Below, one piece after another: positions 9,113 to 17,509 of a stretch of 64,000 nt of DNA. Origin of the DNA: Stygiobacter sp. (GTDB taxonomy: Bacteria; Pseudomonadota; Alphaproteobacteria; Rhodospirillales; Magnetospirillaceae); NCBI GenBank assembly GCA_006218045.1, contig VBWB01000007.1, forward strand, positions 35,629 to 99,628. The letters run 5' to 3'. The position numbers and the translations under genes are program-made. The notes beneath the pieces were generated by a model. The model was not told the origin of the DNA, made no database searches, and saw nothing but the letters and a program-made list of their open reading frames with translations. The stretch's first letter is position 1, and each line of letters starts with the position of its first letter.

Positions 9113-9472
9113 ATGTATGCCAAGTTCGCCATCGCCGCCGTCATCGCCGTGTCCGTCGGCGCTTGCGCCGTGCAGCCCTATGACAGCGGCATGTCCGGTC
9201 ATTCCCCCGCCAACTTCAATTACAAATCCGACGGCGAGAATGCCCGTGCCCTGCTGGCGGCGGCGGAAAGCGGCAAGGCCCAGGCCTGGACGGTGTCGGA
9301 GAGTTCTTATGGCGCGGTATCGGCCAGCGGCCCGGCCTATCCCGACCGGGCCCGCCGCAACTGCCAGCCGCTGAAGCACGAACGCGACGGCACCGCCCGT
9401 CAGGTCACCGCCTGCAAGGGGGTGGATGGCGTCTGGGTGGTGGCGGAGTGGTCCCCCGACAAGGGCGAGTGA
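9113..9472 (+). CDS. Small secreted lipoprotein, unknown function
   Basis: Predicted 119-residue protein with a lipoprotein signal (AIAAVIAVSVGAC, Cys18 as the lipidation site). The mature part has two further cysteines (near residues 84 and 99) and ends VWVVAEWSPDKGE. I do not recognise the family; it looks like an RT0821/surface-antigen-type small lipoprotein, but this is weak. A ribosome site (GGGGATAAGG) precedes the start. A small hairpin (CCTCGCC/GGCGAGG, 9071-9089) lies in the leader. A clear terminator follows at 9503, so it is probably a single-gene transcript. Confidence 0.7.
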   Translation: MYAKFAIAAVIAVSVGACAVQPYDSGMSGHSPANFNYKSDGENARALLAAAESGKAQAWTVSESSYGAVSASGPAYPDRARRNCQPLKHERDGTARQVTACKGVDGVWVVAEWSPDKGE

Positions 9473-9502
9473 ATTTCCCCTCCCCGTCGTGATGGATGTC
9501 CA

Positions 9503-9534
9503 AGCCCGGTCGGACCGACCGGGCTTTTCTTTTG
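9503..9534 (+). terminator. Rho-independent terminator after the small lipoprotein gene
   Basis: AAGCCCGGTCGG pairs with CCGACCGGGCTT around a very small loop, followed by TTTTCTTTT. It lies 31 bases after the lipoprotein stop codon. Confidence 0.85.
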
Positions 9535-9553
9535 CCGCATATTAATGCTGGCC

Positions 9554-9583
9554 GCAGACTGCGTTCGATTAAACGCAGTCTGC
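9554..9583. repeat. Perfect 12-bp inverted repeat in an intergenic gap
   Basis: GCAGACTGCGTT (9554-9565) and AACGCAGTCTGC (9572-9583) are separated by CGATTA. Just downstream, the phrase AAAACTCTGTTT occurs twice (about 9596 and 9657), each followed by related sequence, so this gap (9535-9678) holds a local duplication. It has no gene that I can support. Function is unknown; it may be an operator or a remnant element. Confidence 0.7.
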
Positions 9584-9678
9584 TCTAGATGCGGAAAACT
9601 CTGTTTGCCACCCTCTGATCCGTCACCCCCCCGCGACGACGGGCATGACCGAAGAAAAACTCTGTTTCCCGCACTCTG

Positions 9679-10482
9679 TCAGCGCTTGCGCTTTTGCAGC
9701 CGTTCGGTGCGGCGCGGCTTGTCCGGCTGCCCCTCGGTGTCGCCGGCTTCCGGTGCCGGGCGGCCCAGGCGCGGGGCCTCGACGCGCAGCCGCAGCCAAA
9801 CCTTGGCGAAATAGGCCGCCGAGACCGTCACCGCCGCGAAGGACAGGATGAACTGCACCAGACCGGCGGCGATTTCGGTGCCCTGGCCCGCCGGCAATTG
9901 TCCGACCAGATCGGCCCAGGCCAAGGAAATGACCAGAAAGGGCAGGTTGGCCAGCACATAGCCGAAACCGACGGATATGCCGCCGGCCAGGGTCATTTCC
10001 TGCAACGACGCCCCGCCTTTGCCTTCGCCGCGCCGGTAAAGGGCGATGTGCGGCAGGATCAGGAACATGATGCCGATCAGCAGCTGAAAGGCTTCCTGCA
10101 CGGCGATGCCGATGACCTTGCCGTTTTCCATGTCGGCCAGGCTGGAGCCCAGCAGCAGGATCGGAAAGCTTTCAAAGCCCAGCAGCAACTGATAGGCCAA
10201 GGCCCACAGCAGATGGCGCGGACCGATGCGGATGGCCACCGGCCTGCCCGGTTCCTCGCCCAGGGCGACGAAGCGTTGCCAGGTGACGGCAAAGGCGCCA
10301 AAGGCCAGGCCGTTCAACCCGAAGGGGATCAATCCGCCGCCGGGCAAGCCCAGGCCGGCGGCGAAATGGGCGGCCAGCGCCAGCACGAACCAGGGCGCGA
10401 TGGCGCGCAGCCAGGGACCCGGTTGTTCAAGCGGCAGAAAAAAGGATTGGGCCAGTTCGGTGGAATAACGGTTCAGGCTCAT
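9679..10482 (-). CDS. Polytopic membrane protein, unknown function
   Basis: A 267-residue protein with about six hydrophobic segments (near residues 28-48, 52-72, 90-115, 125-148, 165-195 and 205-225) and a very basic, hydrophilic C-terminal tail (KPRRTERLQKRKR), which should face the cytoplasm. I do not recognise a named family with confidence; the arrangement resembles DUF-type six-helix inner-membrane proteins found in Rhodospirillales. It lies downstream of the diguanylate cyclase gene on the same strand with a 41-base gap and may be co-transcribed with it. Confidence 0.65.
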   Translation of the reverse strand: MSLNRYSTELAQSFFLPLEQPGPWLRAIAPWFVLALAAHFAAGLGLPGGGLIPFGLNGLAFGAFAVTWQRFVALGEEPGRPVAIRIGPRHLLWALAYQLLLGFESFPILLLGSSLADMENGKVIGIAVQEAFQLLIGIMFLILPHIALYRRGEGKGGASLQEMTLAGGISVGFGYVLANLPFLVISLAWADLVGQLPAGQGTEIAAGLVQFILSFAAVTVSAAYFAKVWLRLRVEAPRLGRPAPEAGDTEGQPDKPRRTERLQKRKR

Positions 10483-10523
10483 GGGGATGGGGCACCCTTG
10501 ACGACGGGAGCGACACCATACCC

Positions 10524-12239
10524 TTATCCCTCGGTCGATACCAGCGCCGGTCCCGCCCCCGCTTGGGCAAAGGCAACGCCGCCGCGCCCGTGATGCTTGG
10601 CCCGGTACATGGCGCCATCGGCGGCGGCCAGCAGGGTTTCCGGACAGGCGCCGTCGCGCGGGAACAAGGCGATGCCGATGCTGACGCCGATGCCGATGGA
10701 CTGGGCATCGATATGGAAGGGCTGGGCCAGCGAGGTGACCAGCTTGGCGGCGATGCGGGCGGCATCGTCGGCGGCGGCCAGTCCCTCCACCAGCACGACG
10801 AATTCATCGCCGCCCAGCCGCGCGACCACGTCATCGCCGCGCACAGCCGCCTCGATGCGCTTGGCCACCCGCTTCAACACCTGATCGCCGGCGGCATGGC
10901 CCAGATGGTCATTGACCGGCTTGAAGCCGTCCAGGTCCAGGTACAGCACCGCCGCCAGCGACGATGTAGCGGCGGCGATCCGCAGGGCATCGGCCAGCCG
11001 GGCCTCGAATTGGGTGCGGTTGCAAAGGCCGGTCAGCGAATCGTGTTCGGCCCGCCAGTGCACGCGTGCTTCGCGTCGTTTGCGGTCGGTGATGTCCATG
11101 AAGGTGGCCACATAGCCGTCGATGCGGCCATCGGGCTGACGCAATTGGGTGATGGACAGGGATTCCGGGTAGATGGCACCGTTTTTGGCGCGGTTCCAGA
11201 TTTCGCCGTGCCATTCGCCGCTTTGCTCCAGTTCCCGCCACAAGGCCTGATAAAAGCCGGCATCGTGGCGGCCCGACGACAGGATGACGGGGGTTTTTCC
11301 CACAACCTCGTCCAGCGCGTAGCCGGTGATGCGGGTAAAGGACGGGTTGACCATGATGATGCGGTTGGCTTCGTCGGTCAGCATCACCGCTTCCGAGATA
11401 TGGTCGAACACCGTCTTGGCCCGAACCAGCACCCGGTCATGGGCGCGTCGGGCTTCCTCGCGCTGGATCAGGTATTGCCGGAACACCGCCATGGCTCGGG
11501 TCAGGTCGCCGATTTCGTCGAATCGGCTGGTTTCCGGCACTTCGACGTCATGGCCCTGGGCCAACAGGCGCATGGAGCGGGTGATCTTGCCCAGGGGCTT
11601 GGTGATGGAATGTCCCAGCACCCAGGCCAGGATCATGCAGACCAGCAAGGCCAACCCGGCGGTGATGCCCCAACCGATGGCCCCCTGGCGCCAAGCCTGG
11701 TGCAGATCGTCCAGATAGAGGCCCGATCCCACCACCCAGCCCCAGGGGGCGAAGCGCTCCACATAGGATATCTTGGCGCCCATTTGGCCGGTTTTCGGGT
11801 CGGTCCAGGAATAGCGGACGAAGGCGCCGCCGCCGGCGCGGGTCCGGTCGACGAATTCGCGGAACAGATAGCGGCCCTCGGCATCGGTGACGTCGGAAAC
11901 GTCGCGCCCCATCCAGCTTCCCATGGGGTGCCAGATGACCCGAGGCTGCAGATCGTTGATCCACAGATAATCGCCCTGGCGCGCCGACATGGCGGCGATG
12001 GCGTTGATGGCGCGGTCCATGGCCTCGCCCTGCGTCAGAACACCGGCGCGAACCATGCCGTCCAGGCGATCCATATAGCCCAGGGCGCCTTGGACCAGCA
12101 TGCGGCTTTGACTTTGCCGCTCGATCAACAGGCGATCATGCAGCGCGTTCAAGCCGCCGACACCGATTACCCCGGCCAAGGCCAGCATGATCAAGGCAAG
12201 GGAGTAAAGGCGCAGCCGGATGGACACCCGCTCGAACAT
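10524..12239 (-). CDS. Membrane diguanylate cyclase: Cache-HAMP-PAS-GGDEF
   Basis: Makes the second messenger c-di-GMP. Domain order in 571 residues: transmembrane helix (~10-32); periplasmic Cache_2-like sensor (~40-185, with GDYLWINDLQPRVIWHP and FAPWGWVVGSGLYLDD); second helix (~187-210); HAMP (~210-265); PAS (~275-390, IIMVNPSFTRITGY); GGDEF (~400-555). The active-site motif RLGGDEF is intact and the inhibitory site RxxD (RGDD) sits five residues before it, so activity and product inhibition are both expected. No EAL domain follows. The periplasmic sensor suggests control by a small organic ligand. The downstream membrane gene may belong to the same transcript. Confidence 0.93.
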   Translation of the reverse strand: MFERVSIRLRLYSLALIMLALAGVIGVGGLNALHDRLLIERQSQSRMLVQGALGYMDRLDGMVRAGVLTQGEAMDRAINAIAAMSARQGDYLWINDLQPRVIWHPMGSWMGRDVSDVTDAEGRYLFREFVDRTRAGGGAFVRYSWTDPKTGQMGAKISYVERFAPWGWVVGSGLYLDDLHQAWRQGAIGWGITAGLALLVCMILAWVLGHSITKPLGKITRSMRLLAQGHDVEVPETSRFDEIGDLTRAMAVFRQYLIQREEARRAHDRVLVRAKTVFDHISEAVMLTDEANRIIMVNPSFTRITGYALDEVVGKTPVILSSGRHDAGFYQALWRELEQSGEWHGEIWNRAKNGAIYPESLSITQLRQPDGRIDGYVATFMDITDRKRREARVHWRAEHDSLTGLCNRTQFEARLADALRIAAATSSLAAVLYLDLDGFKPVNDHLGHAAGDQVLKRVAKRIEAAVRGDDVVARLGGDEFVVLVEGLAAADDAARIAAKLVTSLAQPFHIDAQSIGIGVSIGIALFPRDGACPETLLAAADGAMYRAKHHGRGGVAFAQAGAGPALVSTEG

Positions 12240-12307
12240 CGCTCACCTCCCCTGTGAGCTCTATACCGGAAGTTATATTGCCCAGATTGCCCGTAAAGGG
12301 AAAGTGG

Positions 12308-13030
12308 TTACTTGGCGGCCTCGAAATAGCCCTGAACCAGCATGATCTGCTTGATCAGGTCGTCGGCGGAGATGGGCTTGGTCAATACCTTGGAGGCGCC
12401 CATCTGCCGGGTGACTTCATGCGCCTGCTCGTTCTTGTCGCCGGTCAGGATCAGCACCGGCTTGCGGTTGTTCAGATTGCCCTTGTCGGCCCGCAATTCC
12501 TTGAGGAAGCGGCTGCCATCCATCTTTTCCATGTGCAGGTCGCACAAGATGACATCGGGGTCGACCTCGCCGGAGCGCAGCATCTCCAACGCCTGGGCGC
12601 CGTCGGTGGCTTCGGTGATCTGGGCGGGGTTGGCCTTGGACAGCAGCTTCTTGATGATGTTGCGCATGACCTCCTGGTCATCGATGATCATCACATGCAT
12701 GCCGGGTGAACCGATCTGCATGGAAAGCGCTGCGCCGTCCTTGAACTTTTCCACCTGCTTGGACACGTCCTTGGGCAGCGGCACCTTGTGGTCGCGGCAA
12801 TGATCGGTCAACGCCTGGCCGACATCTTCGCGCGAGAAGGCGAAGCGGGTCTCGACCCCGCCGCGTGTAGCGGCAAAGGTCACGGTCAGGGCCACATCCT
12901 GGGCCGGGTCAAAGCTGATGGCCATGGGCGGTACATCGGGCATGGCCTTGCCGTTGCGTTCGCCGAAACGACGCATGGAATCGAGAAAATCGGCACGCGG
13001 GAAGACAATGACGCGGCGTTCCAGAATCAT
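12308..13030 (-). CDS. CheY-like response regulator with a novel N-terminal domain
   Basis: A 240-residue protein. The C-terminal half (~110-240) is a receiver domain: acidic pair in VMIIDDQEVM, phospho-acceptor Asp in VILCDLHMEKMDG, Thr in LILTGDKN and Lys in VLTKPI are all present. The first ~105 residues (MILERRVIVFPRADFLDSM...) match no domain I know; they may be a PilZ-like or small beta domain. There is no DNA-binding output, so it probably acts by protein contact, as CheY-type regulators do. The start is uncertain: an ATG 18 bases upstream is also possible. A 68-base gap separates it from the diguanylate cyclase gene on the same strand. It stands alone, with no adjacent kinase. Confidence 0.8.
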   Translation of the reverse strand: MILERRVIVFPRADFLDSMRRFGERNGKAMPDVPPMAISFDPAQDVALTVTFAATRGGVETRFAFSREDVGQALTDHCRDHKVPLPKDVSKQVEKFKDGAALSMQIGSPGMHVMIIDDQEVMRNIIKKLLSKANPAQITEATDGAQALEMLRSGEVDPDVILCDLHMEKMDGSRFLKELRADKGNLNNRKPVLILTGDKNEQAHEVTRQMGASKVLTKPISADDLIKQIMLVQGYFEAAK

Positions 13031-13125
13031 GCAAGAATCCCCAGACACCCAAATATCAAGGCGGATGATCGGGGTGATAACGCGTCCGACGGCAAAACGC
13101 CAGACGCGTTATGTGACGTCCGACT

Positions 13126-13656
13126 TCAGTCGGACTTGGCGGTCAAGCAGCCGAAGCCACGCAATACGGTCAAGACCTCGGGAGAGTGCAGCGAATAGTA
13201 AATTCTGGTGGCGTCGCGCCGGGTGCGGACCAAGCCGCCGATCCGCAGCTTGGCCAGATGCTGGGACAGCGCCGACGGACGCAGCCCCACCGCCCGGCGC
13301 AATTCGCCGACGGAGCGTTCGCCCTGGGCCAGTTCCACCAGCACCAACAGCCGGTGATGATTGCCCATGGCCTGCAAGGCGGCGGCGATCCGCCGCAAAT
13401 TGGCGGGGCTGGCCCCGGAACCCGACATCATCTTCGGCAGCACTCCGGCCTGGCTCAGCTCGGCCAAGGCGCTGCCGACCTCGCCCTCGCTCAAATACAA
13501 TCCCTGATCCAGCGCGCGCTCACGCAATTCGCCGGGATTGAGGGTGATCAGCGGACCGGAAAACACCAGCCCCGCCACCAGCAATCTTTCCCGCGTCGGC
13601 ATCAGTCCGGCCTGACGCAGGGCGGCAACGGCTGTATCCATTCCTTGGGTCGTCAT
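13126..13656 (-). CDS. ArsR-family transcriptional repressor with a Fur-like N-terminal half
   Basis: A 176-residue regulator. The C-terminal half (~85-170) is an ArsR-type winged helix (AMGNHHRLLVLVELAQGERSV, then LRPSALSQHLAKLRIGGLVRTRRD). The N-terminal half (TAVAALRQAGLMPTRERLL... up to ELSQAGVLP) resembles the DNA-binding half of Fur proteins, so the protein may carry two winged helices. The start at 13656 has a GGAGGAT site. Upstream, TTGCAGATG-like words occur twice (13680-13710) and could be part of an operator. No obvious target transporter is adjacent. The metal or redox signal cannot be read from the sequence; three cysteines are not clustered. Confidence 0.82.
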   Translation of the reverse strand: MTTQGMDTAVAALRQAGLMPTRERLLVAGLVFSGPLITLNPGELRERALDQGLYLSEGEVGSALAELSQAGVLPKMMSGSGASPANLRRIAAALQAMGNHHRLLVLVELAQGERSVGELRRAVGLRPSALSQHLAKLRIGGLVRTRRDATRIYYSLHSPEVLTVLRGFGCLTAKSD

Positions 13657-13751
13657 GAGATCCTCCACCTGCTTTCTGGTGCAGATGATAGTCATTCGCA
13701 TTTGCAGATGGCAAGAGATTTTTATCGCCCTTTGGTGAAGTTCCAAAACAA

Positions 13752-13784
13752 CGAAGCCGAAGAGGGCATCCCTCTTCGGCTTCG
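13752..13784 (-). terminator. Rho-independent terminator of the DUF1476 gene
   Basis: CGAAGCCGAAGAGGG and its perfect reverse complement are separated by CAT (15-bp stem). On the minus strand it is followed by TTGTTTTGG. It lies just after the DUF1476 stop codon and before the ArsR gene. Confidence 0.85.
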
Positions 13785-13806
13785 GGCGGCGAAAATGTGC
13801 GGATGA

Positions 13807-14106
13807 TCAGTGCTTATCTTTATCCTGCGGGTGCAATTGCCGCCGGGCTTCCTGCAGCAGATGGGACAGCTTTTCCCGGATTTCATGGATATCGACCTTG
13901 CCGCGCAAATCCTTGCCCAGGCGCTGGATCAACATTTCGTCGCCGTCGCCGTCATGATCCTGGGCGTGGGCATGGGCCAGATCGTGGGCGTAATCGCGGG
14001 CGGCATGGCCCAGCAGGCCCAGCAATTCCGCTGCCCACAATCCGGCCATGCGGTTGCGCCGGTCGCGGGCCGAGGGGGTGGTGTCGGGTTTGGACTGGAA
14101 CAACAT
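13807..14106 (-). CDS. DUF1476 protein (F1-ATPase inhibitor zeta-subunit family)
   Basis: A 99-residue helical protein. The stretch RDRRNRMAGLWAAELLGLLG, followed by DYAHDLAHAHAQDHDGDGDEM and DIHEIREKLSHLLQEA, matches DUF1476, an alphaproteobacterial family whose Paracoccus member is the zeta inhibitor of the F1-ATPase. The N-terminal inhibitory segment is shorter and diverged here (MLFQSKPDTTPSA), so it may not inhibit the ATPase. A run of His and Asp residues (~45-56) is unusual for the family and could bind metal. The start at 14106 has a GGGGGAGAA site. A strong terminator follows. Family assignment is by my own reading of the motif. Confidence 0.72.
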   Translation of the reverse strand: MLFQSKPDTTPSARDRRNRMAGLWAAELLGLLGHAARDYAHDLAHAHAQDHDGDGDEMLIQRLGKDLRGKVDIHEIREKLSHLLQEARRQLHPQDKDKH

Positions 14107-14123
14107 GATGTTCTCCCCCTTGG

Positions 14124-14489
14124 TCAAGCGGCGGACGAGCGCAGATGGTCGGCACCGCCGCCGTGGGCGTCGCCCCAGGCCTTCAGGGCCGTCACCACCG
14201 GGCGTAAGGTCTCGCCCAGATCGGTCAGGCAATACTCAACCCGTGGCGGCACTTCGGCATAGACCGTGCGCAGCACCAACCCGGCCTCTTCCAACTCACG
14301 CAATTGTTTGGTCAGCATGCGCTGGGTGACGTTGGGCAACTTGCGGCGCAATTCGCTGAAGCGATGCACGCCTTCCAGCAAATGATAGAGCACCACGCCC
14401 TTCCACTTGCCGCCGATCTTCTCCAAAGTCGCCTCGACCGGGCAACCGGGCGAACAATCATAAGCCTTGTGCGCCATGGGAAACCTCAT
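14124..14489 (-). CDS. HxlR-family transcriptional regulator
   Basis: About 121 residues with the full HxlR winged-helix signature: [15 protein letters not shown], then [33 protein letters not shown] and [16 protein letters not shown]. Family members usually sense quinones, aldehydes or reactive electrophiles through a conserved N-terminal cysteine; here two cysteines (CSPGC) precede the fold. It is divergent from an MDR-type oxidoreductase, a common pairing in which the regulator represses the enzyme gene. Starts at 14489 (with an AAAGG site) and 14477 are both plausible. The gap contains GGTACC and nearby GATACT, which could be operator halves. Confidence 0.9.
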   Translation of the reverse strand: MRFPMAHKAYDCSPGCPVEATLEKIGGKWKGVVLYHLLEGVHRFSELRRKLPNVTQRMLTKQLRELEEAGLVLRTVYAEVPPRVEYCLTDLGETLRPVVTALKAWGDAHGGGADHLRSSAA

Positions 14490-14589
14490 TGGTACCTTTT
14501 CTGATACTATACACCAAAAATGTGCATTCTTGCGAGTTTGATCGGTAAGGCCCCATATATCCGCCAGACCTGTCAGCGGAGCCAATCCC

Positions 14590-15591
14590 ATGCGTGCCAT
14601 CGCCTATCGTCACAGCCTGCCCATCCTCGATCCCGCCGCCTTGCAGGATGTGGACCTGCCCGATCCGGTCGCCCAGGGCCGCGACCTGCTGGTGCGGATC
14701 GAAGCCATCGCCGTCAATCCGGTGGACACCAAGGTACGGCGCAACGTCGATCCCGGCGGTGCCGTCAAGGTGTTGGGCTATGACGCCGCAGGCATCGTTG
14801 CCGCCACCGGCCCCGACGTCACCTTGTTCAAGACCGGCGACCGGGTGTTCTATGCCGGAGCCATCGACCGCCCCGGTTCCAACAGCCAATTGCATCTGGT
14901 CGACGAACGCATCGCCGGCCCCATGCCGGCCAGCCTGGATTTCGCCGCCGCCGCCGCCATGCCGCTGACCTTCATCACCGCCTGGGAATTGCTGTTCGAC
15001 CGCCTGGGCGTTTCCACCGGCGACACGCGTACCCTGTTGATCATCGGTGGCGCCGGCGGGGTGGGATCGGCGGCCATTCAACTGGCCCGGCGCCTGACCG
15101 GCCTGACCGTGGTCGCCACCGCCTCGCGCCCGGAAAGCCGCCAATGGTGTGTGGATCTGGGCGCTCATCATGTCATCGACCATTCCGGCGATCTGGTCGG
15201 GCCGTGGCAAGGGCTGGGGCTGGGGGGGGCTGACCTGATCCTGGCCCTGACCAACACCGACCAGCATCAGGCGGCCCTGGCCGAGATCATCGCGCCGCAA
15301 GGGGCGCTGGGGCTGATCGACGACCCCAAACACTTCGACATCGGCCTGTTCAAGCGCAAGGCGGTGTCGATTCATTGGGAATTCATGTTCACCCGCTCGC
15401 TGTTCCAGACCGGCGACATGATGGCGCAGCACGATCTGCTGAAGCGGGTGGCCGATCTGGTCGACCGGGGGGTGCTGCGTAGTACCCAGGCGCAAATCCT
15501 TGGCACCATCGATGCTGCCACCTTGCGTCGGGCCCATGCCCTGATCGAGGACGGCCATACCATGGGCAAACTGGTGCTGGCCGGATTCTGA
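14590..15591 (+). CDS. Zinc-type alcohol dehydrogenase-like / quinone oxidoreductase (MDR family)
   Basis: A 333-residue medium-chain reductase of the zinc-binding dehydrogenase-like group (ZADH/adh_fam_1). The GroES-like part includes [11 protein letters not shown] and [17 protein letters not shown]. The nucleotide-binding Rossmann motif is [17 protein letters not shown] near residue 155. Catalytic zinc cysteines are absent, as in the quinone-reductase branch, so it probably reduces quinones or enals with NADPH. The adjacent divergent HxlR regulator supports a role in electrophile or quinone stress. Confidence 0.9.
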   Translation: MRAIAYRHSLPILDPAALQDVDLPDPVAQGRDLLVRIEAIAVNPVDTKVRRNVDPGGAVKVLGYDAAGIVAATGPDVTLFKTGDRVFYAGAIDRPGSNSQLHLVDERIAGPMPASLDFAAAAAMPLTFITAWELLFDRLGVSTGDTRTLLIIGGAGGVGSAAIQLARRLTGLTVVATASRPESRQWCVDLGAHHVIDHSGDLVGPWQGLGLGGADLILALTNTDQHQAALAEIIAPQGALGLIDDPKHFDIGLFKRKAVSIHWEFMFTRSLFQTGDMMAQHDLLKRVADLVDRGVLRSTQAQILGTIDAATLRRAHALIEDGHTMGKLVLAGF

Positions 15592-15685
15592 GCGGACAAA
15601 GGGCGGGGCGGCGCGCTCCGCCCTTCCCAAAAGTCACGCAAGGCCCTATGTTCCGTCGATTCATCCGGCCTTGCATAAGAAGTCC

Positions 15686-17488
15686 ATGACCAAGCTCGAG
15701 CACATCCGCAACTTTGCCATCATCGCCCATATCGACCACGGCAAGTCGACCCTGGCTGATCGCCTGATCCAGCAATGCGGCGCCGTCGAGGCGCGCGACA
15801 TGAAGGAGCAGATGCTCGATTCCATGGATATCGAGCGCGAGCGCGGCATCACCATCAAGGCTCAGACCGTGCGCCTGGCCTATCAGGCCAAGGACGGCAA
15901 GACCTATCAGTTGAACCTGATGGACACCCCCGGCCATGTGGACTTCGCCTACGAGGTCAGCCGCTCGCTCGCCGCCTGCGAAGGCTCGATCCTGGTGGTC
16001 GATGCCAGCCAGGGGGTGGAAGCCCAGACCCTGGCCAACGTCTATCAGGCGCTGGATGCCGGCCACGAGATCGTGCCGGTCTTGAACAAGATCGACCTGC
16101 CGGCGGCGGAACCGGAGCGGGTCAAGCAGCAGATCGAGGACGTCATCGGCCTGGACGCGTCGGAAGCGGTGATGATCTCGGCCAAGTCGGGCATCGGCAT
16201 CGAGGACGTCCTTGAAGCCCTGGTCACTCGCCTGCCCTGCCCGGAAGGCGACGAAAAGGCCGATTTGCAGGCGCTGCTGGTGGATTCCTGGTACGATTCC
16301 TATTTGGGCGTCATCATCCTGGTCCGGGTGAAGAACGGCGTTTTGAAGCGCGGCATGAAGATTCGCATGATGGCCAACGGTTCGGCCTATGAGGTGGATT
16401 CGGTCGGTTATTTCACGCCCAAGATGATCAAGGCCGATGCCTTGCGTCCGGGCGAAATGGGCTTCATCACCGCCGGTATCAAGGCGGTGGCCGACACCAA
16501 TGTGGGCGACACCATCACCGACGACAAGAAGCCCGCCGCCACCGCCCTCGCCGGTTTCAAGCCGTCGATCCCAGTGGTGTGGTGCGGCCTGTTCCCCATC
16601 GACGCCGCCGATTACGAGGATTTGCGCGATAGCCTCGCCAAGCTGCGCCTGAACGACGCCAGCTTCCAGTACGAGCCGGAAACCTCGGCCGCCCTGGGCT
16701 TCGGCTTCCGCTGCGGCTTCCTGGGCCTGTTGCACCTGGAAATCATCCAGGAGCGGCTGGAGCGCGAGTTCAACCTGGACCTGATCACCACGGCGCCGTC
16801 GGTGGTCTATCACATCCATATGACCAACGGCTCCATGCAGGAACTGCACAACCCCGCCGACATGCCCGATCAAGGGCTGATCGACCATGTGGACGAGCCG
16901 TGGATCAAGGCCACCATCATGGTGCCGGATGAATATCTGGGCTCGATCCTGCAATTGTGCACCGAACGGCGTGGCCAACAGCTTGACCTGACCTATGCCG
17001 GCAACCGCGCCATGGCCGTCTACAAGCTGCCCTTGAACGAAGTGGTGTTCGATTTCTACGACCGCTTGAAATCCATTTCACGCGGCTATGCCAGCTTCGA
17101 TTACGAGATGGATTGCTACACCGAAAGCGATCTGGTCAAGGTCTCCATCCTGGTCAACCAGGAACCGGTCGATGCCCTGGCCTTCATCGTCCATCGCGCC
17201 AATGCCGAAAGCCGGGGACGCGGCATCTGTAGCCGGCTGAAAGAGCTGATCCCGCGCCAGATGTTCCAGATCGCCATCCAGGCGGCCATCGGCGGGCGCA
17301 TCGTCGCGCGTGAATCCATCAGTGCCCTTCGCAAGGACGTGCTGGCCAAGTGCTATGGCGGCGACGTCAGCCGTAAGCGCAAGCTGTTGGATAAGCAGAA
17401 GGAAGGCAAGAAGCGCATGCGCCAGTTCGGCCGGGTGGAAATCCCGCAAAGCGCCTTTCTGGCTGCGCTCAAAATGGGCGACGACTAG
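15686..17488 (+). CDS. lepA: Elongation factor 4 (LepA), back-translocating GTPase
   Basis: A 600-residue translational GTPase that acts on the ribosome and is important under stress. G1 is AHIDHGKST near residue 14, G3 is DTPGH, G4 is NKID and G5 is SAKSG; the LepA C-terminal domain is present (DVTAK-type [15 protein letters not shown]). The full family length is kept. I chose the ATG at 15686 ([10 protein letters not shown]) over an upstream TTG at 15671. It is followed 21 bases later by the first of two O-antigen-polymerase-like genes on the same strand; a functional link is not obvious. Confidence 0.97.
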   Translation: MTKLEHIRNFAIIAHIDHGKSTLADRLIQQCGAVEARDMKEQMLDSMDIERERGITIKAQTVRLAYQAKDGKTYQLNLMDTPGHVDFAYEVSRSLAACEGSILVVDASQGVEAQTLANVYQALDAGHEIVPVLNKIDLPAAEPERVKQQIEDVIGLDASEAVMISAKSGIGIEDVLEALVTRLPCPEGDEKADLQALLVDSWYDSYLGVIILVRVKNGVLKRGMKIRMMANGSAYEVDSVGYFTPKMIKADALRPGEMGFITAGIKAVADTNVGDTITDDKKPAATALAGFKPSIPVVWCGLFPIDAADYEDLRDSLAKLRLNDASFQYEPETSAALGFGFRCGFLGLLHLEIIQERLEREFNLDLITTAPSVVYHIHMTNGSMQELHNPADMPDQGLIDHVDEPWIKATIMVPDEYLGSILQLCTERRGQQLDLTYAGNRAMAVYKLPLNEVVFDFYDRLKSISRGYASFDYEMDCYTESDLVKVSILVNQEPVDALAFIVHRANAESRGRGICSRLKELIPRQMFQIAIQAAIGGRIVARESISALRKDVLAKCYGGDVSRKRKLLDKQKEGKKRMRQFGRVEIPQSAFLAALKMGDD

Positions 17489-17509
17489 ACACTCTGCCAC
17501 AGAGCCCCC

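Noticed and set aside
10524..12239. A bifunctional GGDEF-EAL protein
   Set aside because: The protein ends shortly after the GGDEF domain; no EAL motif is present.
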